Positions 53,282 through 62,428 of a stretch of 64,000 nt of DNA are shown piece after piece. The translations under genes and the position numbers were made by a program. Below the pieces are notes generated by a model. That model was not told the DNA's origin. It ran no database searches and saw only the letters and a list, made by a program, of their open reading frames with translations. The stretch is from UBA1444 sp964521625 (GTDB lineage Bacteria > Bacillota > Negativicutes > UBA1444): positions 16,545 through 80,544 of the forward strand of contig CAZFSM010000018.1 of assembly GCA_964521625.1 (NCBI GenBank). The letters are read 5' to 3'. How positions within the stretch are numbered: position 1 is the first letter of the stretch; every line of letters starts with the position of its first letter.

Positions 53282-54979
53282 TCATACAAACTTTCCGCCG
53301 ACCATTACTCGCTCCGGCGCAAGCGACGGCATCGCCGCCAACGTCATGGAATAAAGGTCGTGGGACCAAATCACCAAATCTGCTAATTTTCCTTCTTCCA
53401 ATGATCCGACGATCTTCTCATCAAAACCAGCATAAGCCGACCCCATCGTATGCATCCGCAGCGCTTCCCTTATTGTGAGCTGTTCAGCCGGATTCGGCGT
53501 ATACCTGCTGTTGGTCGTTCGCCCCACAGCCCCGATAAATGCCCATTTTGGTTCCAACGCAATCGTTGCTGGCACGTCACATCCGAACGCTACAGGAATC
53601 CTCATGTTTAGCATCGTCTTTAACGGCAGAAACCGCTGCATGGTTTTCTCATCCGTCATCCCTTTATATCCATCAGAGTGGAACCGGATCCATTGCGGCG
53701 ACACCGATACAACAATCCCCAGCTGCTTTATGCGTTCCAGCGCTTTTTCCGTCGGAAACATGCAATGCTCGATGCGATGGCGATGATTGGCCCGAGGTAC
53801 CGCCTGCAACGCATCTTCGATGGCGTTGACCGCCATGTCGATCGCTCTGTCACCCATCGCATGGAAGGCTACCTGGTGGCCTGCAGAGTGAAACATGCGG
53901 GTCATCCGGTTCAACACCGCTTGATCATGATAGACATAGGAAAGTTTTGCCGCTTCCAGATTCGTATCATACATCAGCATTGTTTTGGGTGCCGGTCCAC
54001 CGTCCACGGCCAGCTTATACCCCCCTGTCACGAGCATCGGGTTAGTGCTGGATTCGCGCTTGCGAAGAACTTCCTCTGCTTCTTTTTCGTTGCTGACATA
54101 TTCCATTAGCTGGATTCGCATTGTCAGCCGGTTATCCTTGGCTGCAGCATAATATCCAGCAATCCTCTGGGGGGGGACAATAACATCCTGGCCGCTGGTA
54201 TAACCTGCAGCCAGGCACCTCAGCTGTCCTCTCTCCACATCCCCGACAAGGCTAGCTGTGTCGAGATCGGAAATTCCCTGAGCCACTCTGTTCACCAAAT
54301 TTTCGGCCGGATAATGGAATAGCAAGCCATTTGGTTCCATCGTTCCGGCTTTTCTGCCGATCTTCCCCGAATAAGGATCGGCAGAATTGGCCGTTATGCC
54401 AGCCAATTCTAGCGCCAAACTGTTGGCAGTCGAATGTTGGCCCGAATTGTGTCTCAATAGAACCGGATTTCGCGGCGCCACTTCATCAAGCTCCCAACGA
54501 GTCGGCGTATGTTCCAGTCCTAGGGTAAAGCCCTGGTTTCCTACAATCCACTCACCCGGGTTTGCTGTTTTCGCCCGATCGGCTACCAGTTGCATCAAGG
54601 CCGCTTTGGTTGGAGTCAGCGGAAACCTAATATTCAGGAACTGCGGGCGATACTGCATCCCATAAACCATGACATGAACATGGGAGTCCACCAAGCCAGG
54701 AGTTACCGTTTTTCCCTTCAAATCGATGATCTCTGTCCGATTGCCTATCCAAGACTTAACTTCTTCGTTGCTGCCGACTTTGACTATTTTGCCATTATTC
54801 ACGGCCATAGCTTGAGCTACCTTATCTTTGGCGTCCACAGTAATGATGTTCCCATTGAACAATACTATGTCGGCTGCCTCAAACGCCATCGCCACCCGCG
54901 GCAATCCATCCAATGCTGACAGAGCTCCAATCCCTAAAGCTGTAGTCTGAATAAATTCTCTGCGCGATATCGTTCTCAT
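53282..54979 (-). CDS. Tat-exported YtcJ-type amidohydrolase
   Basis: A 565-residue enzyme with a twin-arginine signal (SRREFIQTTALG, residues 5-16), unusual for this group, which is mostly cytosolic. The metal-dependent hydrolase core is clear: DSHVHVMVYG, HAMGDRAID, HRIEHCMFP and a late GCDVPA strand. The family hydrolyses amides or related bonds; the substrate is unknown. ATG at 54979 follows TGGAGG with 8 bases of spacing; the upstream extension overlaps the integrase remnant and is not used. Confidence 0.85.
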   Translation of the reverse strand: MRTISRREFIQTTALGIGALSALDGLPRVAMAFEAADIVLFNGNIITVDAKDKVAQAMAVNNGKIVKVGSNEEVKSWIGNRTEIIDLKGKTVTPGLVDSHVHVMVYGMQYRPQFLNIRFPLTPTKAALMQLVADRAKTANPGEWIVGNQGFTLGLEHTPTRWELDEVAPRNPVLLRHNSGQHSTANSLALELAGITANSADPYSGKIGRKAGTMEPNGLLFHYPAENLVNRVAQGISDLDTASLVGDVERGQLRCLAAGYTSGQDVIVPPQRIAGYYAAAKDNRLTMRIQLMEYVSNEKEAEEVLRKRESSTNPMLVTGGYKLAVDGGPAPKTMLMYDTNLEAAKLSYVYHDQAVLNRMTRMFHSAGHQVAFHAMGDRAIDMAVNAIEDALQAVPRANHRHRIEHCMFPTEKALERIKQLGIVVSVSPQWIRFHSDGYKGMTDEKTMQRFLPLKTMLNMRIPVAFGCDVPATIALEPKWAFIGAVGRTTNSRYTPNPAEQLTIREALRMHTMGSAYAGFDEKIVGSLEEGKLADLVIWSHDLYSMTLAAMPSLAPERVMVGGKFV

Positions 54980-55071
54980 CACAAAAACCTCCAATCCCAT
55001 TTTTTCATGGACAGGTATTTGCCAGTGAGTCATTTTTATTGCGAAGGTATTTATCCGATATTCAAGTAATA

Positions 55072-55323
55072 TTATCGATTTTGTTTCTTCGTTTTCACGT
55101 AAATTCCTTCTAAGCTGGCGGCCAAATCCTTCTGCATTTCCTCGCGTACGTGGGAGTATATCGACAGAGTAACGGTCACGTTGAAATGCCCCAGCCTTTC
55201 CTGCACAGCCCTTGCCGACCATCCCGCCTGCATCAAGTCCGTTGCGTGAGCGTGGCGAAGGTCATGCATCCGAAATTTCGCCTTAAAATCCTTTGTAGGA
55301 TTGCCGTCTTTGTCGAGTGTCAA
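55072..55323 (-). pseudogene. Tyrosine recombinase (phage/ICE integrase), C-terminal remnant
   Basis: About 83 codons remain of an integrase. The catalytic box HDLRHAHATDLMQAG, the LGH turn and the nucleophile tyrosine in TLSIYSHV are all present, but the arm-binding and core-binding domains and the first catalytic arginine are missing. An in-frame TGA lies about 24 bases upstream, so the gene is truncated at its 5' side. It is the clearest mobile-element signature in the window and pairs with the tRNA scar at 50905. Confidence 0.8.
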
Positions 55324-55360
55324 CGCTAATGATAAAATGCAAAATCACATTGGCGTTGAC
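55319..55360. repeat. Imperfect inverted repeat at the truncation point of the integrase remnant
   Basis: GTCAACGCTAAT (55319-55330) and ATTGGCGTTGAC (55349-55360) are inverted copies matching at 11 of 12 positions, separated by 18 AT-rich bases. It starts inside the first codons of the integrase remnant and may mark the breakpoint. Confidence 0.7.
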
Positions 55361-55383
55361 ACGCAAACGAAGACATATTTTAT

Positions 55384-55442
55384 CAAAGCAGAGTAGCAGA
55401 TTTCCAAATGGAAAACTTGCTACTCTGCTTTGTTTGAATCAT
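55384..55442. terminator. Hairpin terminator after the GGDEF-EAL gene
   Basis: CAAAGCAGAGTAGCA pairs with TGCTACTCTGCTTTG perfectly, and the interior adds TTTCC/GGAAA around a short loop. It lies 13 bases past the reverse-strand GGDEF-EAL stop. Confidence 0.85.
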
Positions 55443-55455
55443 AGTACTACTCGAT

Positions 55456-56928
55456 TCACTGTTCTGCTTTGTGAATGGAAAAACGCAGGGCTTCACCCGG
55501 AGGAATCGGTTTACTGAAAATATAGCCCTGCACGAAGTCGCAACCAAATTGCACCAGATTTTTCAGTTGCACCTCGGATTCCACGCCTTCTGCCGTGACC
55601 TGCAGACCGATCGTATGCGCCATATCGATGATGGAGCGGACAAAATCCTTTTGTACACGATCCTCCAATATTTTGTCGATGAAAGATTTGTCAATCTTTA
55701 GTGTTTCCACCGGCAGATTTCGCAAATAGGTCAGCGAAGAAAAACCTGTGCCAAAGTCGTCGAGGGCGAGTCTTACGCCCATCTCCTTCAATTGGCCGAG
55801 TTTTCTTGTACTGTCTTCCAACGAATCGATCAGGACATTCTCGGTAATTTCCACTTCCAGTTGTTTTGGTTGGATGCCTGTCCCTTCGATTGTGAGACGA
55901 ACCATCTCGACAAAATCCTCTGAAGCCAATTGCCGTGGGGAAATGTTAACCGCGACGTGCAGATTCTCCCTGCCGCTGTCCGCCAACTTACGAGCAAATC
56001 GGCAGGCTTCTTCAACCACCCAGGTGCCGATGGGTAAAATCAGTCCGCTATTTTCCGCCAATGGAATAAACCGCGCCGGTGACACCATCCCGTGTTCCGG
56101 GCTGTTCCAACGCAGTAAAGCCTCAAACCCAATCACTTTATTGTCACTGAGCGCAATTTGTGGTTGGTAGTGCAGGGTAAGCTCGTTGCGCTCCAAAGCA
56201 TGCCGCAGGCTTTGCGTCAAAGACCACTTGAAGTAAGCATCTTTAAGCATTTCGGGCTCAAAAAAGCGCCAGCAGTTTCGTCCGGCTGCTTTGGCTGCGT
56301 ACATGGCACTGTCTGCATTTTTCAGGATTTCTTCGGCGTCGTTTCCATCACCGGGGTAAATTGTCACTCCGACACTGGCCGACATATGGATGCTGCGACC
56401 GCCCACTTGGTACTCCCGCTGGGAAGCGCTGACAAGACGATTGGCGATTTGGGCAATCGTTTTCAAGCGGTCTTCACCGAACAGGATTACGATAAACTCA
56501 TCCCCGCCGACCCGCGCAACAAAAGCTTCCGGGCCTACCGTATCAGCAATCTGGCTGGCAGCCGCTTTGATGACATCGTCGCCGCAGGAGTGGCCAAAAC
56601 TATCGTTGACTGTTTTTAGATCATCAAGGTCAATATAAAATACGGCGCCCGCTGCCGCTCCCGATCGGGCTTTTCGCATTTCTTCATCTAGGCGGTTATT
56701 CAAAAACGCACGGTTGGGCAGATCGGTCAGAGGATCGTGAAGGGCTTGATGATGGGTTTTTTGATGGGCCATTGCGTTTTTTACCGCAATCGTTGCCACC
56801 GTGGCCATCTGTTCAAATACGGCAAGTTTCGCCTGGTCGAATACAAAGGGTTCGCCAAACGAGGATAACCCAATGCAGCCCGTAATCTTTCCATTGATGA
56901 TTAACGGGGCCTGCATTTGCGCAGTCAT
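55456..56928 (-). CDS. GGDEF-EAL c-di-GMP protein, 3' part of a frameshifted gene
   Basis: A 490-residue frame. Residues 1-55 are the second half of a GAF domain whose first half ends the upstream frame. The GGDEF domain follows (about 60-215; intact GGDEF at 141-145, no inhibitory RxxD), then an EAL phosphodiesterase domain (about 235-485; EALLRW at 269-274, DDFGTGFSSL). No ribosome site suits the ATG at 56928, though it overlaps the upstream stop as ATGA. It is best read as the C-terminal half of one PAS-GAF-GAF-GGDEF-EAL protein of about 960 residues. Confidence 0.85.
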   Translation of the reverse strand: MTAQMQAPLIINGKITGCIGLSSFGEPFVFDQAKLAVFEQMATVATIAVKNAMAHQKTHHQALHDPLTDLPNRAFLNNRLDEEMRKARSGAAAGAVFYIDLDDLKTVNDSFGHSCGDDVIKAAASQIADTVGPEAFVARVGGDEFIVILFGEDRLKTIAQIANRLVSASQREYQVGGRSIHMSASVGVTIYPGDGNDAEEILKNADSAMYAAKAAGRNCWRFFEPEMLKDAYFKWSLTQSLRHALERNELTLHYQPQIALSDNKVIGFEALLRWNSPEHGMVSPARFIPLAENSGLILPIGTWVVEEACRFARKLADSGRENLHVAVNISPRQLASEDFVEMVRLTIEGTGIQPKQLEVEITENVLIDSLEDSTRKLGQLKEMGVRLALDDFGTGFSSLTYLRNLPVETLKIDKSFIDKILEDRVQKDFVRSIIDMAHTIGLQVTAEGVESEVQLKNLVQFGCDFVQGYIFSKPIPPGEALRFSIHKAEQ

Positions 56929-58343
56929 TGTATCGGTAAATGCGCCCCCCAGCGACCGGGCCAGTTGGCGTAATTGTGGACAACGACCGTTTTGCCGGTT
57001 CGCAGGACTTCTCCATAGATTCCCTTTCCGTCAAAGAATGAGGACTTGCCGACCCGTTCCTCATAGCGACCCAAACCACACTGAATGGTGGCATGGCATC
57101 CATCCGGCTCAAAAAAAGAAATGAATCCATGCGGAAGATTCATAAAGGCGGCAGCCTGCGTCAGAATATTTTGCAGAGATTTGACAAGATCCAGTTCATT
57201 CACCAGGATGGCTGTCATGTCCGCCAGCCGCTGCAACAGATCTTTCTGATACGTGAGTTGCTGCCTGGTTTGTGATTTTTCCAACGCGATGGAAGCCAAC
57301 CTGCTGAATTGGCGCAAAACTTCCTGATCCTCATTGGTCACCCGGTGGACCTCATCGCGCCAGTTGGCGGTCAGGGCGCCCTGTACTTTTCCGTCAATCA
57401 GCAGCGGCACCATGATGACGGTTGTCGAATGGGCAAGATTGGCATCGGTCAAACGAGGGGCATATTGGCGATAGTCTTCTACGAACAGCATTTCACCCGA
57501 TCTAAATACTTCGCCCAATATTCCGGAGTCTATCGGGCGGGGCGGCAAAAGCATTTCGGGGGCATAGCCGACCGCGTGGCGTACCACAAAATTATTGCCG
57601 TGCTCTTCCTGCAAACCGATGGACCCGCCAGGAGCGCCGACTAGACTAATGGCATCCCGCAAAATGATTTTTATCAGTTCATCAAAATCTTCATTGGGAT
57701 GGGTCAACAGATCGGTTGTAGCCTGATACTGCTTTCCGCGCAAAAACAACTCCTGTTCCTTTTGCCGGCGGAATTCGATTTCTTCGCTAAGTAGCCGATT
57801 CGCTTCCAGAAGCGACTCGTTCATGGCTGTCATTTCTTCGTTCATCGCCGTCAGTTCCTGATTGGCGGCTGCAAGCTCCTGCGTGCGCGTATCGACCAGT
57901 TCTTGCAGCTTTTGCGTATGAAGATGAAGTTCTTGTTCGATCCGTTTGCGCTCTGTGATATCTTCCATCTGGGAAATGAAATAGAGTGGGTTCCCGTCTT
58001 TGTCGCGGACTAGCGACGTGCTTAGCGATATCCATACAATACGTCCGGATTTATGACGATAGCGTTTTTCCAGTTGACAGGTATTGATTTCACCGGCCAG
58101 GATCCGGCGGCGAAAATCTGCGGTGGCGTTGATATCATCGGGATAAGTGATGTCGCGTAATGTTTTGGTCATCATTTCTTCCGCTGTATAACCGACATAA
58201 TCGCACAAAGCCTGGTTGACTTTGATCCAGTGGCCATCCATGGAGACGAGAGCAATGCCGATTGGCGAATATTGGAATGCATTGGAGAACCGGAGTTCGC
58301 TCTCGCGCAGTTCCTCTTCGAGAAGTGTTTGTTTTTTGACCAT
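56925..58343 (-). CDS. PAS-GAF sensor half, 5' part of the frameshifted GGDEF-EAL gene
   Basis: A 472-residue frame: PAS domain with PAC (about 10-130), a coiled-coil linker (about 130-200, rich in E, Q and L), a GAF domain (about 215-365), and the start of a second GAF domain that breaks off at a stop. The lost sequence continues in the other frame right after a run of six G (reverse strand; plus-strand 56943-56948). Adding one base near 56955 would join NYANW to a natural ARSLGGAFTDT stretch and restore the domain. Either the gene is recently broken or the sequence has an indel error. Confidence 0.85.
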   Translation of the reverse strand: MVKKQTLLEEELRESELRFSNAFQYSPIGIALVSMDGHWIKVNQALCDYVGYTAEEMMTKTLRDITYPDDINATADFRRRILAGEINTCQLEKRYRHKSGRIVWISLSTSLVRDKDGNPLYFISQMEDITERKRIEQELHLHTQKLQELVDTRTQELAAANQELTAMNEEMTAMNESLLEANRLLSEEIEFRRQKEQELFLRGKQYQATTDLLTHPNEDFDELIKIILRDAISLVGAPGGSIGLQEEHGNNFVVRHAVGYAPEMLLPPRPIDSGILGEVFRSGEMLFVEDYRQYAPRLTDANLAHSTTVIMVPLLIDGKVQGALTANWRDEVHRVTNEDQEVLRQFSRLASIALEKSQTRQQLTYQKDLLQRLADMTAILVNELDLVKSLQNILTQAAAFMNLPHGFISFFEPDGCHATIQCGLGRYEERVGKSSFFDGKGIYGEVLRTGKTVVVHNYANWPGRWGAHLPIQ

Positions 58344-58626
58344 CGTTATTCACCTCGCAATTTGCACAGGAGAATTCACTTTTTCAACTTATTAAGTAGC
58401 TTATTCGGTATCATTGTGAATACTCCCTGCAAAGTTCTTTTGAATATTCAGCCTTTTTATTACGATGAGACAATACAGGGGGATATGATCAATCCGGCAA
58501 GATTGAGGGAGGAGCGATATTGAAAGTGATTTACAAAATAGATTAAGTCAATATAATGAGATTGTACTGTGTGATAAACTTTAAAAATATCATATTGCTT
58601 ACCGTCACGCTAAAGGAGGTTTTTGC

Positions 58627-59976
58627 TTGGCGAAACACGACGAAATCATGAAACAGGTATTTGCACACATGGCTGGGTTTATCGTTGTTGACCATAAAGC
58701 CTGCATTGTTTTTGTCGAGGAAAATTATGCGGCGTCGCAGGGGTTTGATCCCCGCCAGGTTGTAGGCCGCTATATCAAGGATGTTATCCCCAACAGCAAA
58801 CTGCCGACCGTTGTCGAGACAGGCAAGCCAATTTTGGGCGATGTCTTTTACTATGATGGGAAGACCGTGATCTGCAACCGCTTTCCACTGCTGCAGGACG
58901 GAGTCCTGATCGGTGCGATGTCGTACCAGGTTTTCGAAGCATCGGACAAACTGTTTGAAGCGATGAAGGAATTGCAGAGTCAACTTGAATATTACAAAGA
59001 GAAGATGAAAAAATTCTCTGGCGTACGCTATTCCTTGGGCGACATTGTTGGCTCACACCCGACAACCGTGGCGATTCGTGCGGCAGTGTTGAAAGCGGCA
59101 GGCACCAATGCGACGGTTTTGATTCAGGGTGAAACCGGCACTGGCAAAGAGCTGGTTGCCCATGCTCTGCATCAGGAAAGCCGGCGGTCTCCCTATCCGT
59201 TTGTAAAGCTGAATTGTGCGGCGATCCCACAAGATCTGATCGAATCGGAGCTGTTTGGCTATGACGAGGGTGCCTTTACCGGGGCGCGCAAAGCTGGTAA
59301 AAAGGGCAAGTTCGAAATGGCCGATAAGGGAACGCTGTTTTTGGACGAGGTAAGTCAGTTGACGCTGGCTGCCCAGGCAAAATTGCTGCGCGTATTGCAG
59401 GAACGGGAGATCGAACGCGTGGGCGGCGTGAATACGATTCCGGTCAATGTCCGGATTATTGCCGCAACGAATGACAATCTGGAAGACCTGGTAAAACAGG
59501 GAACATTTCGCTCGGATTTATTCTACCGATTGAACGTCATCCCGATTAAGGTGGCGCCGCTGCGGGAAAGAAAAACCGATATTCCGCTGCTGGTGGCAAA
59601 GTTCGTCGAAAAGTTCGGCGAGCAGGCTGGGTTGGTTGCAGTTACAGTTGCGCCGGAAGCGATGGAGTTGATCATGGAGTATGATTGGCCGGGAAATATC
59701 CGCGAGCTTGAACATGCGATCGAAAGAGGCGTCAACTACTGCAATGGCAGTGTGCTTACGCTGGATCATTTTGAATGGTTAGTGCCCAAGCTGCGGAATA
59801 AAGCGAAAATGCTGATAGGAAGAAGCATCCATGAAGCAAAAGCCGCAACGGAAAAAGAGCTTATTTTGCAGGCGCTGCAGGTAAGCAAGGGAAATAAAAA
59901 GAAGGCGGCGGAACTGCTAAACATCGCCCGTCCGCTACTTTACCAAAAAATGCGCCGGCTCGGGATAACAATATAA
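58627..59976 (+). CDS. Sigma-54-dependent activator with PAS sensor
   Basis: A 449-residue regulator: PAS domain (about 5-110), short coiled coil, AAA+ domain (about 140-365) with Walker A GETGTGKE (168-175) and the sigma-54-contacting GAFTGA loop (215-220), and a Fis-type helix-turn-helix at the C-terminus. TTG at 58627 lies 6-7 bases after AAAGGAGG. The sigma-54 promoter at 60331 begins the next operon, which it most likely controls. The PAS domain would sense a cytosolic ligand, presumably an acid or acyl compound of that pathway. Confidence 0.93.
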   Translation: MAKHDEIMKQVFAHMAGFIVVDHKACIVFVEENYAASQGFDPRQVVGRYIKDVIPNSKLPTVVETGKPILGDVFYYDGKTVICNRFPLLQDGVLIGAMSYQVFEASDKLFEAMKELQSQLEYYKEKMKKFSGVRYSLGDIVGSHPTTVAIRAAVLKAAGTNATVLIQGETGTGKELVAHALHQESRRSPYPFVKLNCAAIPQDLIESELFGYDEGAFTGARKAGKKGKFEMADKGTLFLDEVSQLTLAAQAKLLRVLQEREIERVGGVNTIPVNVRIIAATNDNLEDLVKQGTFRSDLFYRLNVIPIKVAPLRERKTDIPLLVAKFVEKFGEQAGLVAVTVAPEAMELIMEYDWPGNIRELEHAIERGVNYCNGSVLTLDHFEWLVPKLRNKAKMLIGRSIHEAKAATEKELILQALQVSKGNKKKAAELLNIARPLLYQKMRRLGITI

Positions 59977-59999
59977 GAAACAAAAATAGTGTCAGCCAG

Positions 60000-60041
60000 G
60001 AGAGACAGCGTAAGTGAAAACTTACATTGTCTCTCTTTTGC
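60000..60041 (+). terminator. Terminator of the sigma-54 activator gene
   Basis: GAGAGACA..GTAAGT and ACTTAC..TGTCTCTC form a two-part stem with a GAAA loop and a 2-base internal bulge, followed by TTTTG. Confidence 0.9.
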
Positions 60042-60330
60042 TTTGCCAGTTGGCCGATGGACGCAGGAACTAAATTTTTTAGCAGAAAGTGTCAGTGTGC
60101 GCTTACAAGGTTGGATTGATTTTAGCTGTGCGCCCCGGTCAGCGATGGGCAATGATTGTCGGGAAAAATGTCTTGCAAACTGATTGCAGCCATAAGTAGA
60201 AAAGTAGTGAAAATCCAATAAAATCAAATAGTTTGACGAGTGCAGGTTTAATAAAGTTGGTCTTCGTCGGCACCAATCACGCGCGGTCTTATGGCATCTG
60301 AGCTACCTGTTTTCGATGGGAGGCAAAACT

Positions 60331-60346
60331 TGGCATGCGTCTTGCA
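60331..60346 (+). promoter_or_regulatory. Sigma-54 (-24/-12) promoter
   Basis: TGGCAT-GCGTC-TTGCA matches the consensus TGGCAC-N5-TTGCW at all but one position. The GG (60332-60333) and GC (60344-60345) are exactly 10 bases apart. The expected start site is near 60357, 46 bases before the BKACE gene. The neighbouring upstream gene encodes a sigma-54 activator. Confidence 0.92.
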
Positions 60347-60402
60347 ATACATCCGATTAGTCAGAAAAATAGAATGCTGATTAATGCACAGGAGGATGAA
60401 AC

Positions 60403-61332
60403 ATGGCAAAACAAAACAAAATCATTATCACGGCAGCCGTTACCGGCGCAACCCACACCCCGAGTTTGAGTCCTTATTTCCCGTCAACACCGGAGCAAAT
60501 TATTGAAGATGCGGTAAAAGCCCACGAGGCCGGCGCCGCTGTGGTTCATGTCCATGCCCGGGACCCCAAGGATTGCACCCCGACGCCAGATATCGGCATT
60601 ATGCGCGAGATCGTTGCCGCGATAAAGCAGCGCTGTGATGCGGTTGTTTGCATTACCACCGGCGGCGCGGTGTGGATGTCGTCGGAGCAGCGCCTGGCGC
60701 CGGCAGTGGAGTTGCAGCCGGAACTGGCTTCCTGCAACGCCGGCTCGGTAAACTTTGTTTTTTCTGACCTTGCTGCCAAGATAAAAGATCCGAAATTCGA
60801 CTGGGAGATTCCTTATCTTAAGCGCACGCATGAACTGGTTTTCACCAATACGTTTACCGGTTTGGAATACTACCTGAATACGATGAATGAGCATGGTATC
60901 CGTCCTGAGTTTGAAGTGTATGACGTTGGTATGGTCAATAACATTGCCTATATGAAAGAAAAAGGTCTGGTGCGGGAACCAGTTTACTTGCAGTTCGTAA
61001 TGGGTATCCTGGGCGGTATCCCGGCGACTGTCGAAAACCTGGCTTACTTGGTCAAGACGGCCCGCGAACAAATCGGCGATTTTGTCTGGTCCTGCGCAGC
61101 AGCCGGAAAAGCCCAATTTCCCCTTGTTACCGCAGGTCTGGCGATGGGCGGCAATGCCCGGGTCGGTCTGGAAGACAATCTCTATTTGAAACCGGGCATC
61201 CTGGCGAAATCGAGCGCTGAACAAGTCATTCAGATAAAAGAAATTGCCGAACGGCTTGGCCTGGAGATTGCCAACTCGGCGGAAGCCAGACAAATTCTCG
61301 CACTCAAAGGCATCGACAAAGTAAATTTTTAA
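60403..61332 (+). CDS. Beta-keto acid cleavage enzyme (BKACE family)
   Basis: A 309-residue TIM-barrel enzyme of the BKACE (DUF849) family. GATHTPSLSPYFPSTPEQI at residues 15-33 and the zinc-binding VHVHARDP (H49, H51) are typical, as is the GGIPATVENLAYLV substrate region near residue 205. These enzymes cleave a beta-keto acid with acetyl-CoA to give acetoacetate and a new CoA ester; known members act on 3-keto-5-aminohexanoate or dehydrocarnitine. The substrate here is unknown. ATG at 60403 follows AGGAGG. It heads a three-gene sigma-54 operon with a dehydrogenase and a permease. Confidence 0.9.
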   Translation: MAKQNKIIITAAVTGATHTPSLSPYFPSTPEQIIEDAVKAHEAGAAVVHVHARDPKDCTPTPDIGIMREIVAAIKQRCDAVVCITTGGAVWMSSEQRLAPAVELQPELASCNAGSVNFVFSDLAAKIKDPKFDWEIPYLKRTHELVFTNTFTGLEYYLNTMNEHGIRPEFEVYDVGMVNNIAYMKEKGLVREPVYLQFVMGILGGIPATVENLAYLVKTAREQIGDFVWSCAAAGKAQFPLVTAGLAMGGNARVGLEDNLYLKPGILAKSSAEQVIQIKEIAERLGLEIANSAEARQILALKGIDKVNF

Positions 61333-61357
61333 TAAATTGTTAGTGGAGGCGGTACAG

Positions 61358-62386
61358 ATGAGAACAGCAATTTTAGGCGCAGGCGCACTCGGGATTATCA
61401 TTGGCGCCAGAATGACCAAGAATGGTCAGCAAGTTGACCTGATTGACTCTTTCAAAGAAAATGTGGATGCTCTCAATGCCAATGGGGCTACAGTTACCGG
61501 TTATCTGGAACTACATCAGGCGGTTACGGCATTAACTCCGGAAGAAATGGTCGGCGCCTATGATCTGGTCTTGTTATTGACGAAACAAACCGCAAACGAA
61601 ACCGCCCTGCCCAAATTGCTGCCGCACCTGCACAAGGACAGCATCGTCTGCACCCTGCAGAATGGGGTTCCCGAAGAATCTGTGGCGGCACTGGTTGGCA
61701 GGGAGCGCACCATTGGCGGCGCTGTCGGATTTGGCGCGACATGGCTGAGACCGGGAGTGTCGGAACTTACCTCAACCATGGAGGCCATCGAAAAATTCGC
61801 TTTCGAAATTGGTGAGATTGACGGTGAGCTGCGGCCGCGGCTGGAGAAAGTGAAAGAAGTGCTGAGCGCGGCCGGCGGTACAACTATCCTGACCAACCTG
61901 ATGGGAATTCGCTACACCAAATTGCTGATGAATGCCACATTCAGCGGTATGTCGGCGGCGCTTAACGGAAACTTCAGCGAAGTGCTGGCCAATCCCAAAG
62001 CCATGGTTTGCGTTGCGCACATCGCCGACGAGGTAATCAAGGTCTGCCGCGGCCTCGGTTATCGCATGGTGGAGATGCAGGGCGTTGACTTTGAATTCTT
62101 GGAACTGAACAGCAAAGCGGATATTCCGTCCAAGATGGATTTTTACAAAAAGGTTTGGGGACGGCATAATAACAGAGCCAGCATGCTGCAGGACCTGGAA
62201 AAGGGCAAAAAGACCGAGATCGACTATATCAACGGAGTCGTATGCCGGGGTGGGCAGAAATGCGGGATTGCCACGCCGTTCAATGACAAGGTGGTTGAAC
62301 TGATCAAGGAAGCGGAATCCAGAGGCGGAGTCAACGACTTTAGCTATCTCGCAAGATTCGACGGCATTATCGCTGAGGCGAAATAA
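61358..62386 (+). CDS. Ketopantoate-reductase-family (ApbA/PanE) dehydrogenase
   Basis: A 342-residue enzyme with an N-terminal Rossmann fold (LGAGALG at residues 5-11, then VDLIDS where the cofactor ribose acidic or polar residue sits) and the ApbA C-terminal helical domain with the conserved KLLMNATFSG catalytic lysine block. The family reduces 2-keto to 2-hydroxy acids with NADPH. In this operon a related role is more likely: oxidising an imported hydroxy acid to the keto acid that BKACE cleaves. ATG at 61358 follows GTGGAGG. Confidence 0.8.
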   Translation: MRTAILGAGALGIIIGARMTKNGQQVDLIDSFKENVDALNANGATVTGYLELHQAVTALTPEEMVGAYDLVLLLTKQTANETALPKLLPHLHKDSIVCTLQNGVPEESVAALVGRERTIGGAVGFGATWLRPGVSELTSTMEAIEKFAFEIGEIDGELRPRLEKVKEVLSAAGGTTILTNLMGIRYTKLLMNATFSGMSAALNGNFSEVLANPKAMVCVAHIADEVIKVCRGLGYRMVEMQGVDFEFLELNSKADIPSKMDFYKKVWGRHNNRASMLQDLEKGKKTEIDYINGVVCRGGQKCGIATPFNDKVVELIKEAESRGGVNDFSYLARFDGIIAEAK

Positions 62387-62428
62387 CGCGCTAAATGGCG
62401 ATGTGTTACTAAAAAGAGGAGGGAAAAC

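Larger units (their letters stand above)
59977..60402 (+). promoter_or_regulatory. Regulatory region between the sigma-54 activator and the BKACE operon
   Basis: No gene is supported in these 426 bases. It holds the activator's terminator (60000-60041) and the -24/-12 promoter (60331-60346). The 280 bases between them should carry the activator's upstream binding sites; I could not pick out a convincing inverted repeat by eye. Confidence 0.6.

Noticed and set aside
54980..55222. N-terminal extension of the Tat amidohydrolase
   Set aside because: The extension overlaps the integrase remnant in another frame, and the internal ATG at 54979 has both a ribosome site and the Tat signal directly after it.
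60484..61419. Reverse-strand open frame of 311 codons opposite the BKACE gene
   Set aside because: It lies opposite a well-supported TIM-barrel enzyme and shows no motif or ribosome site.
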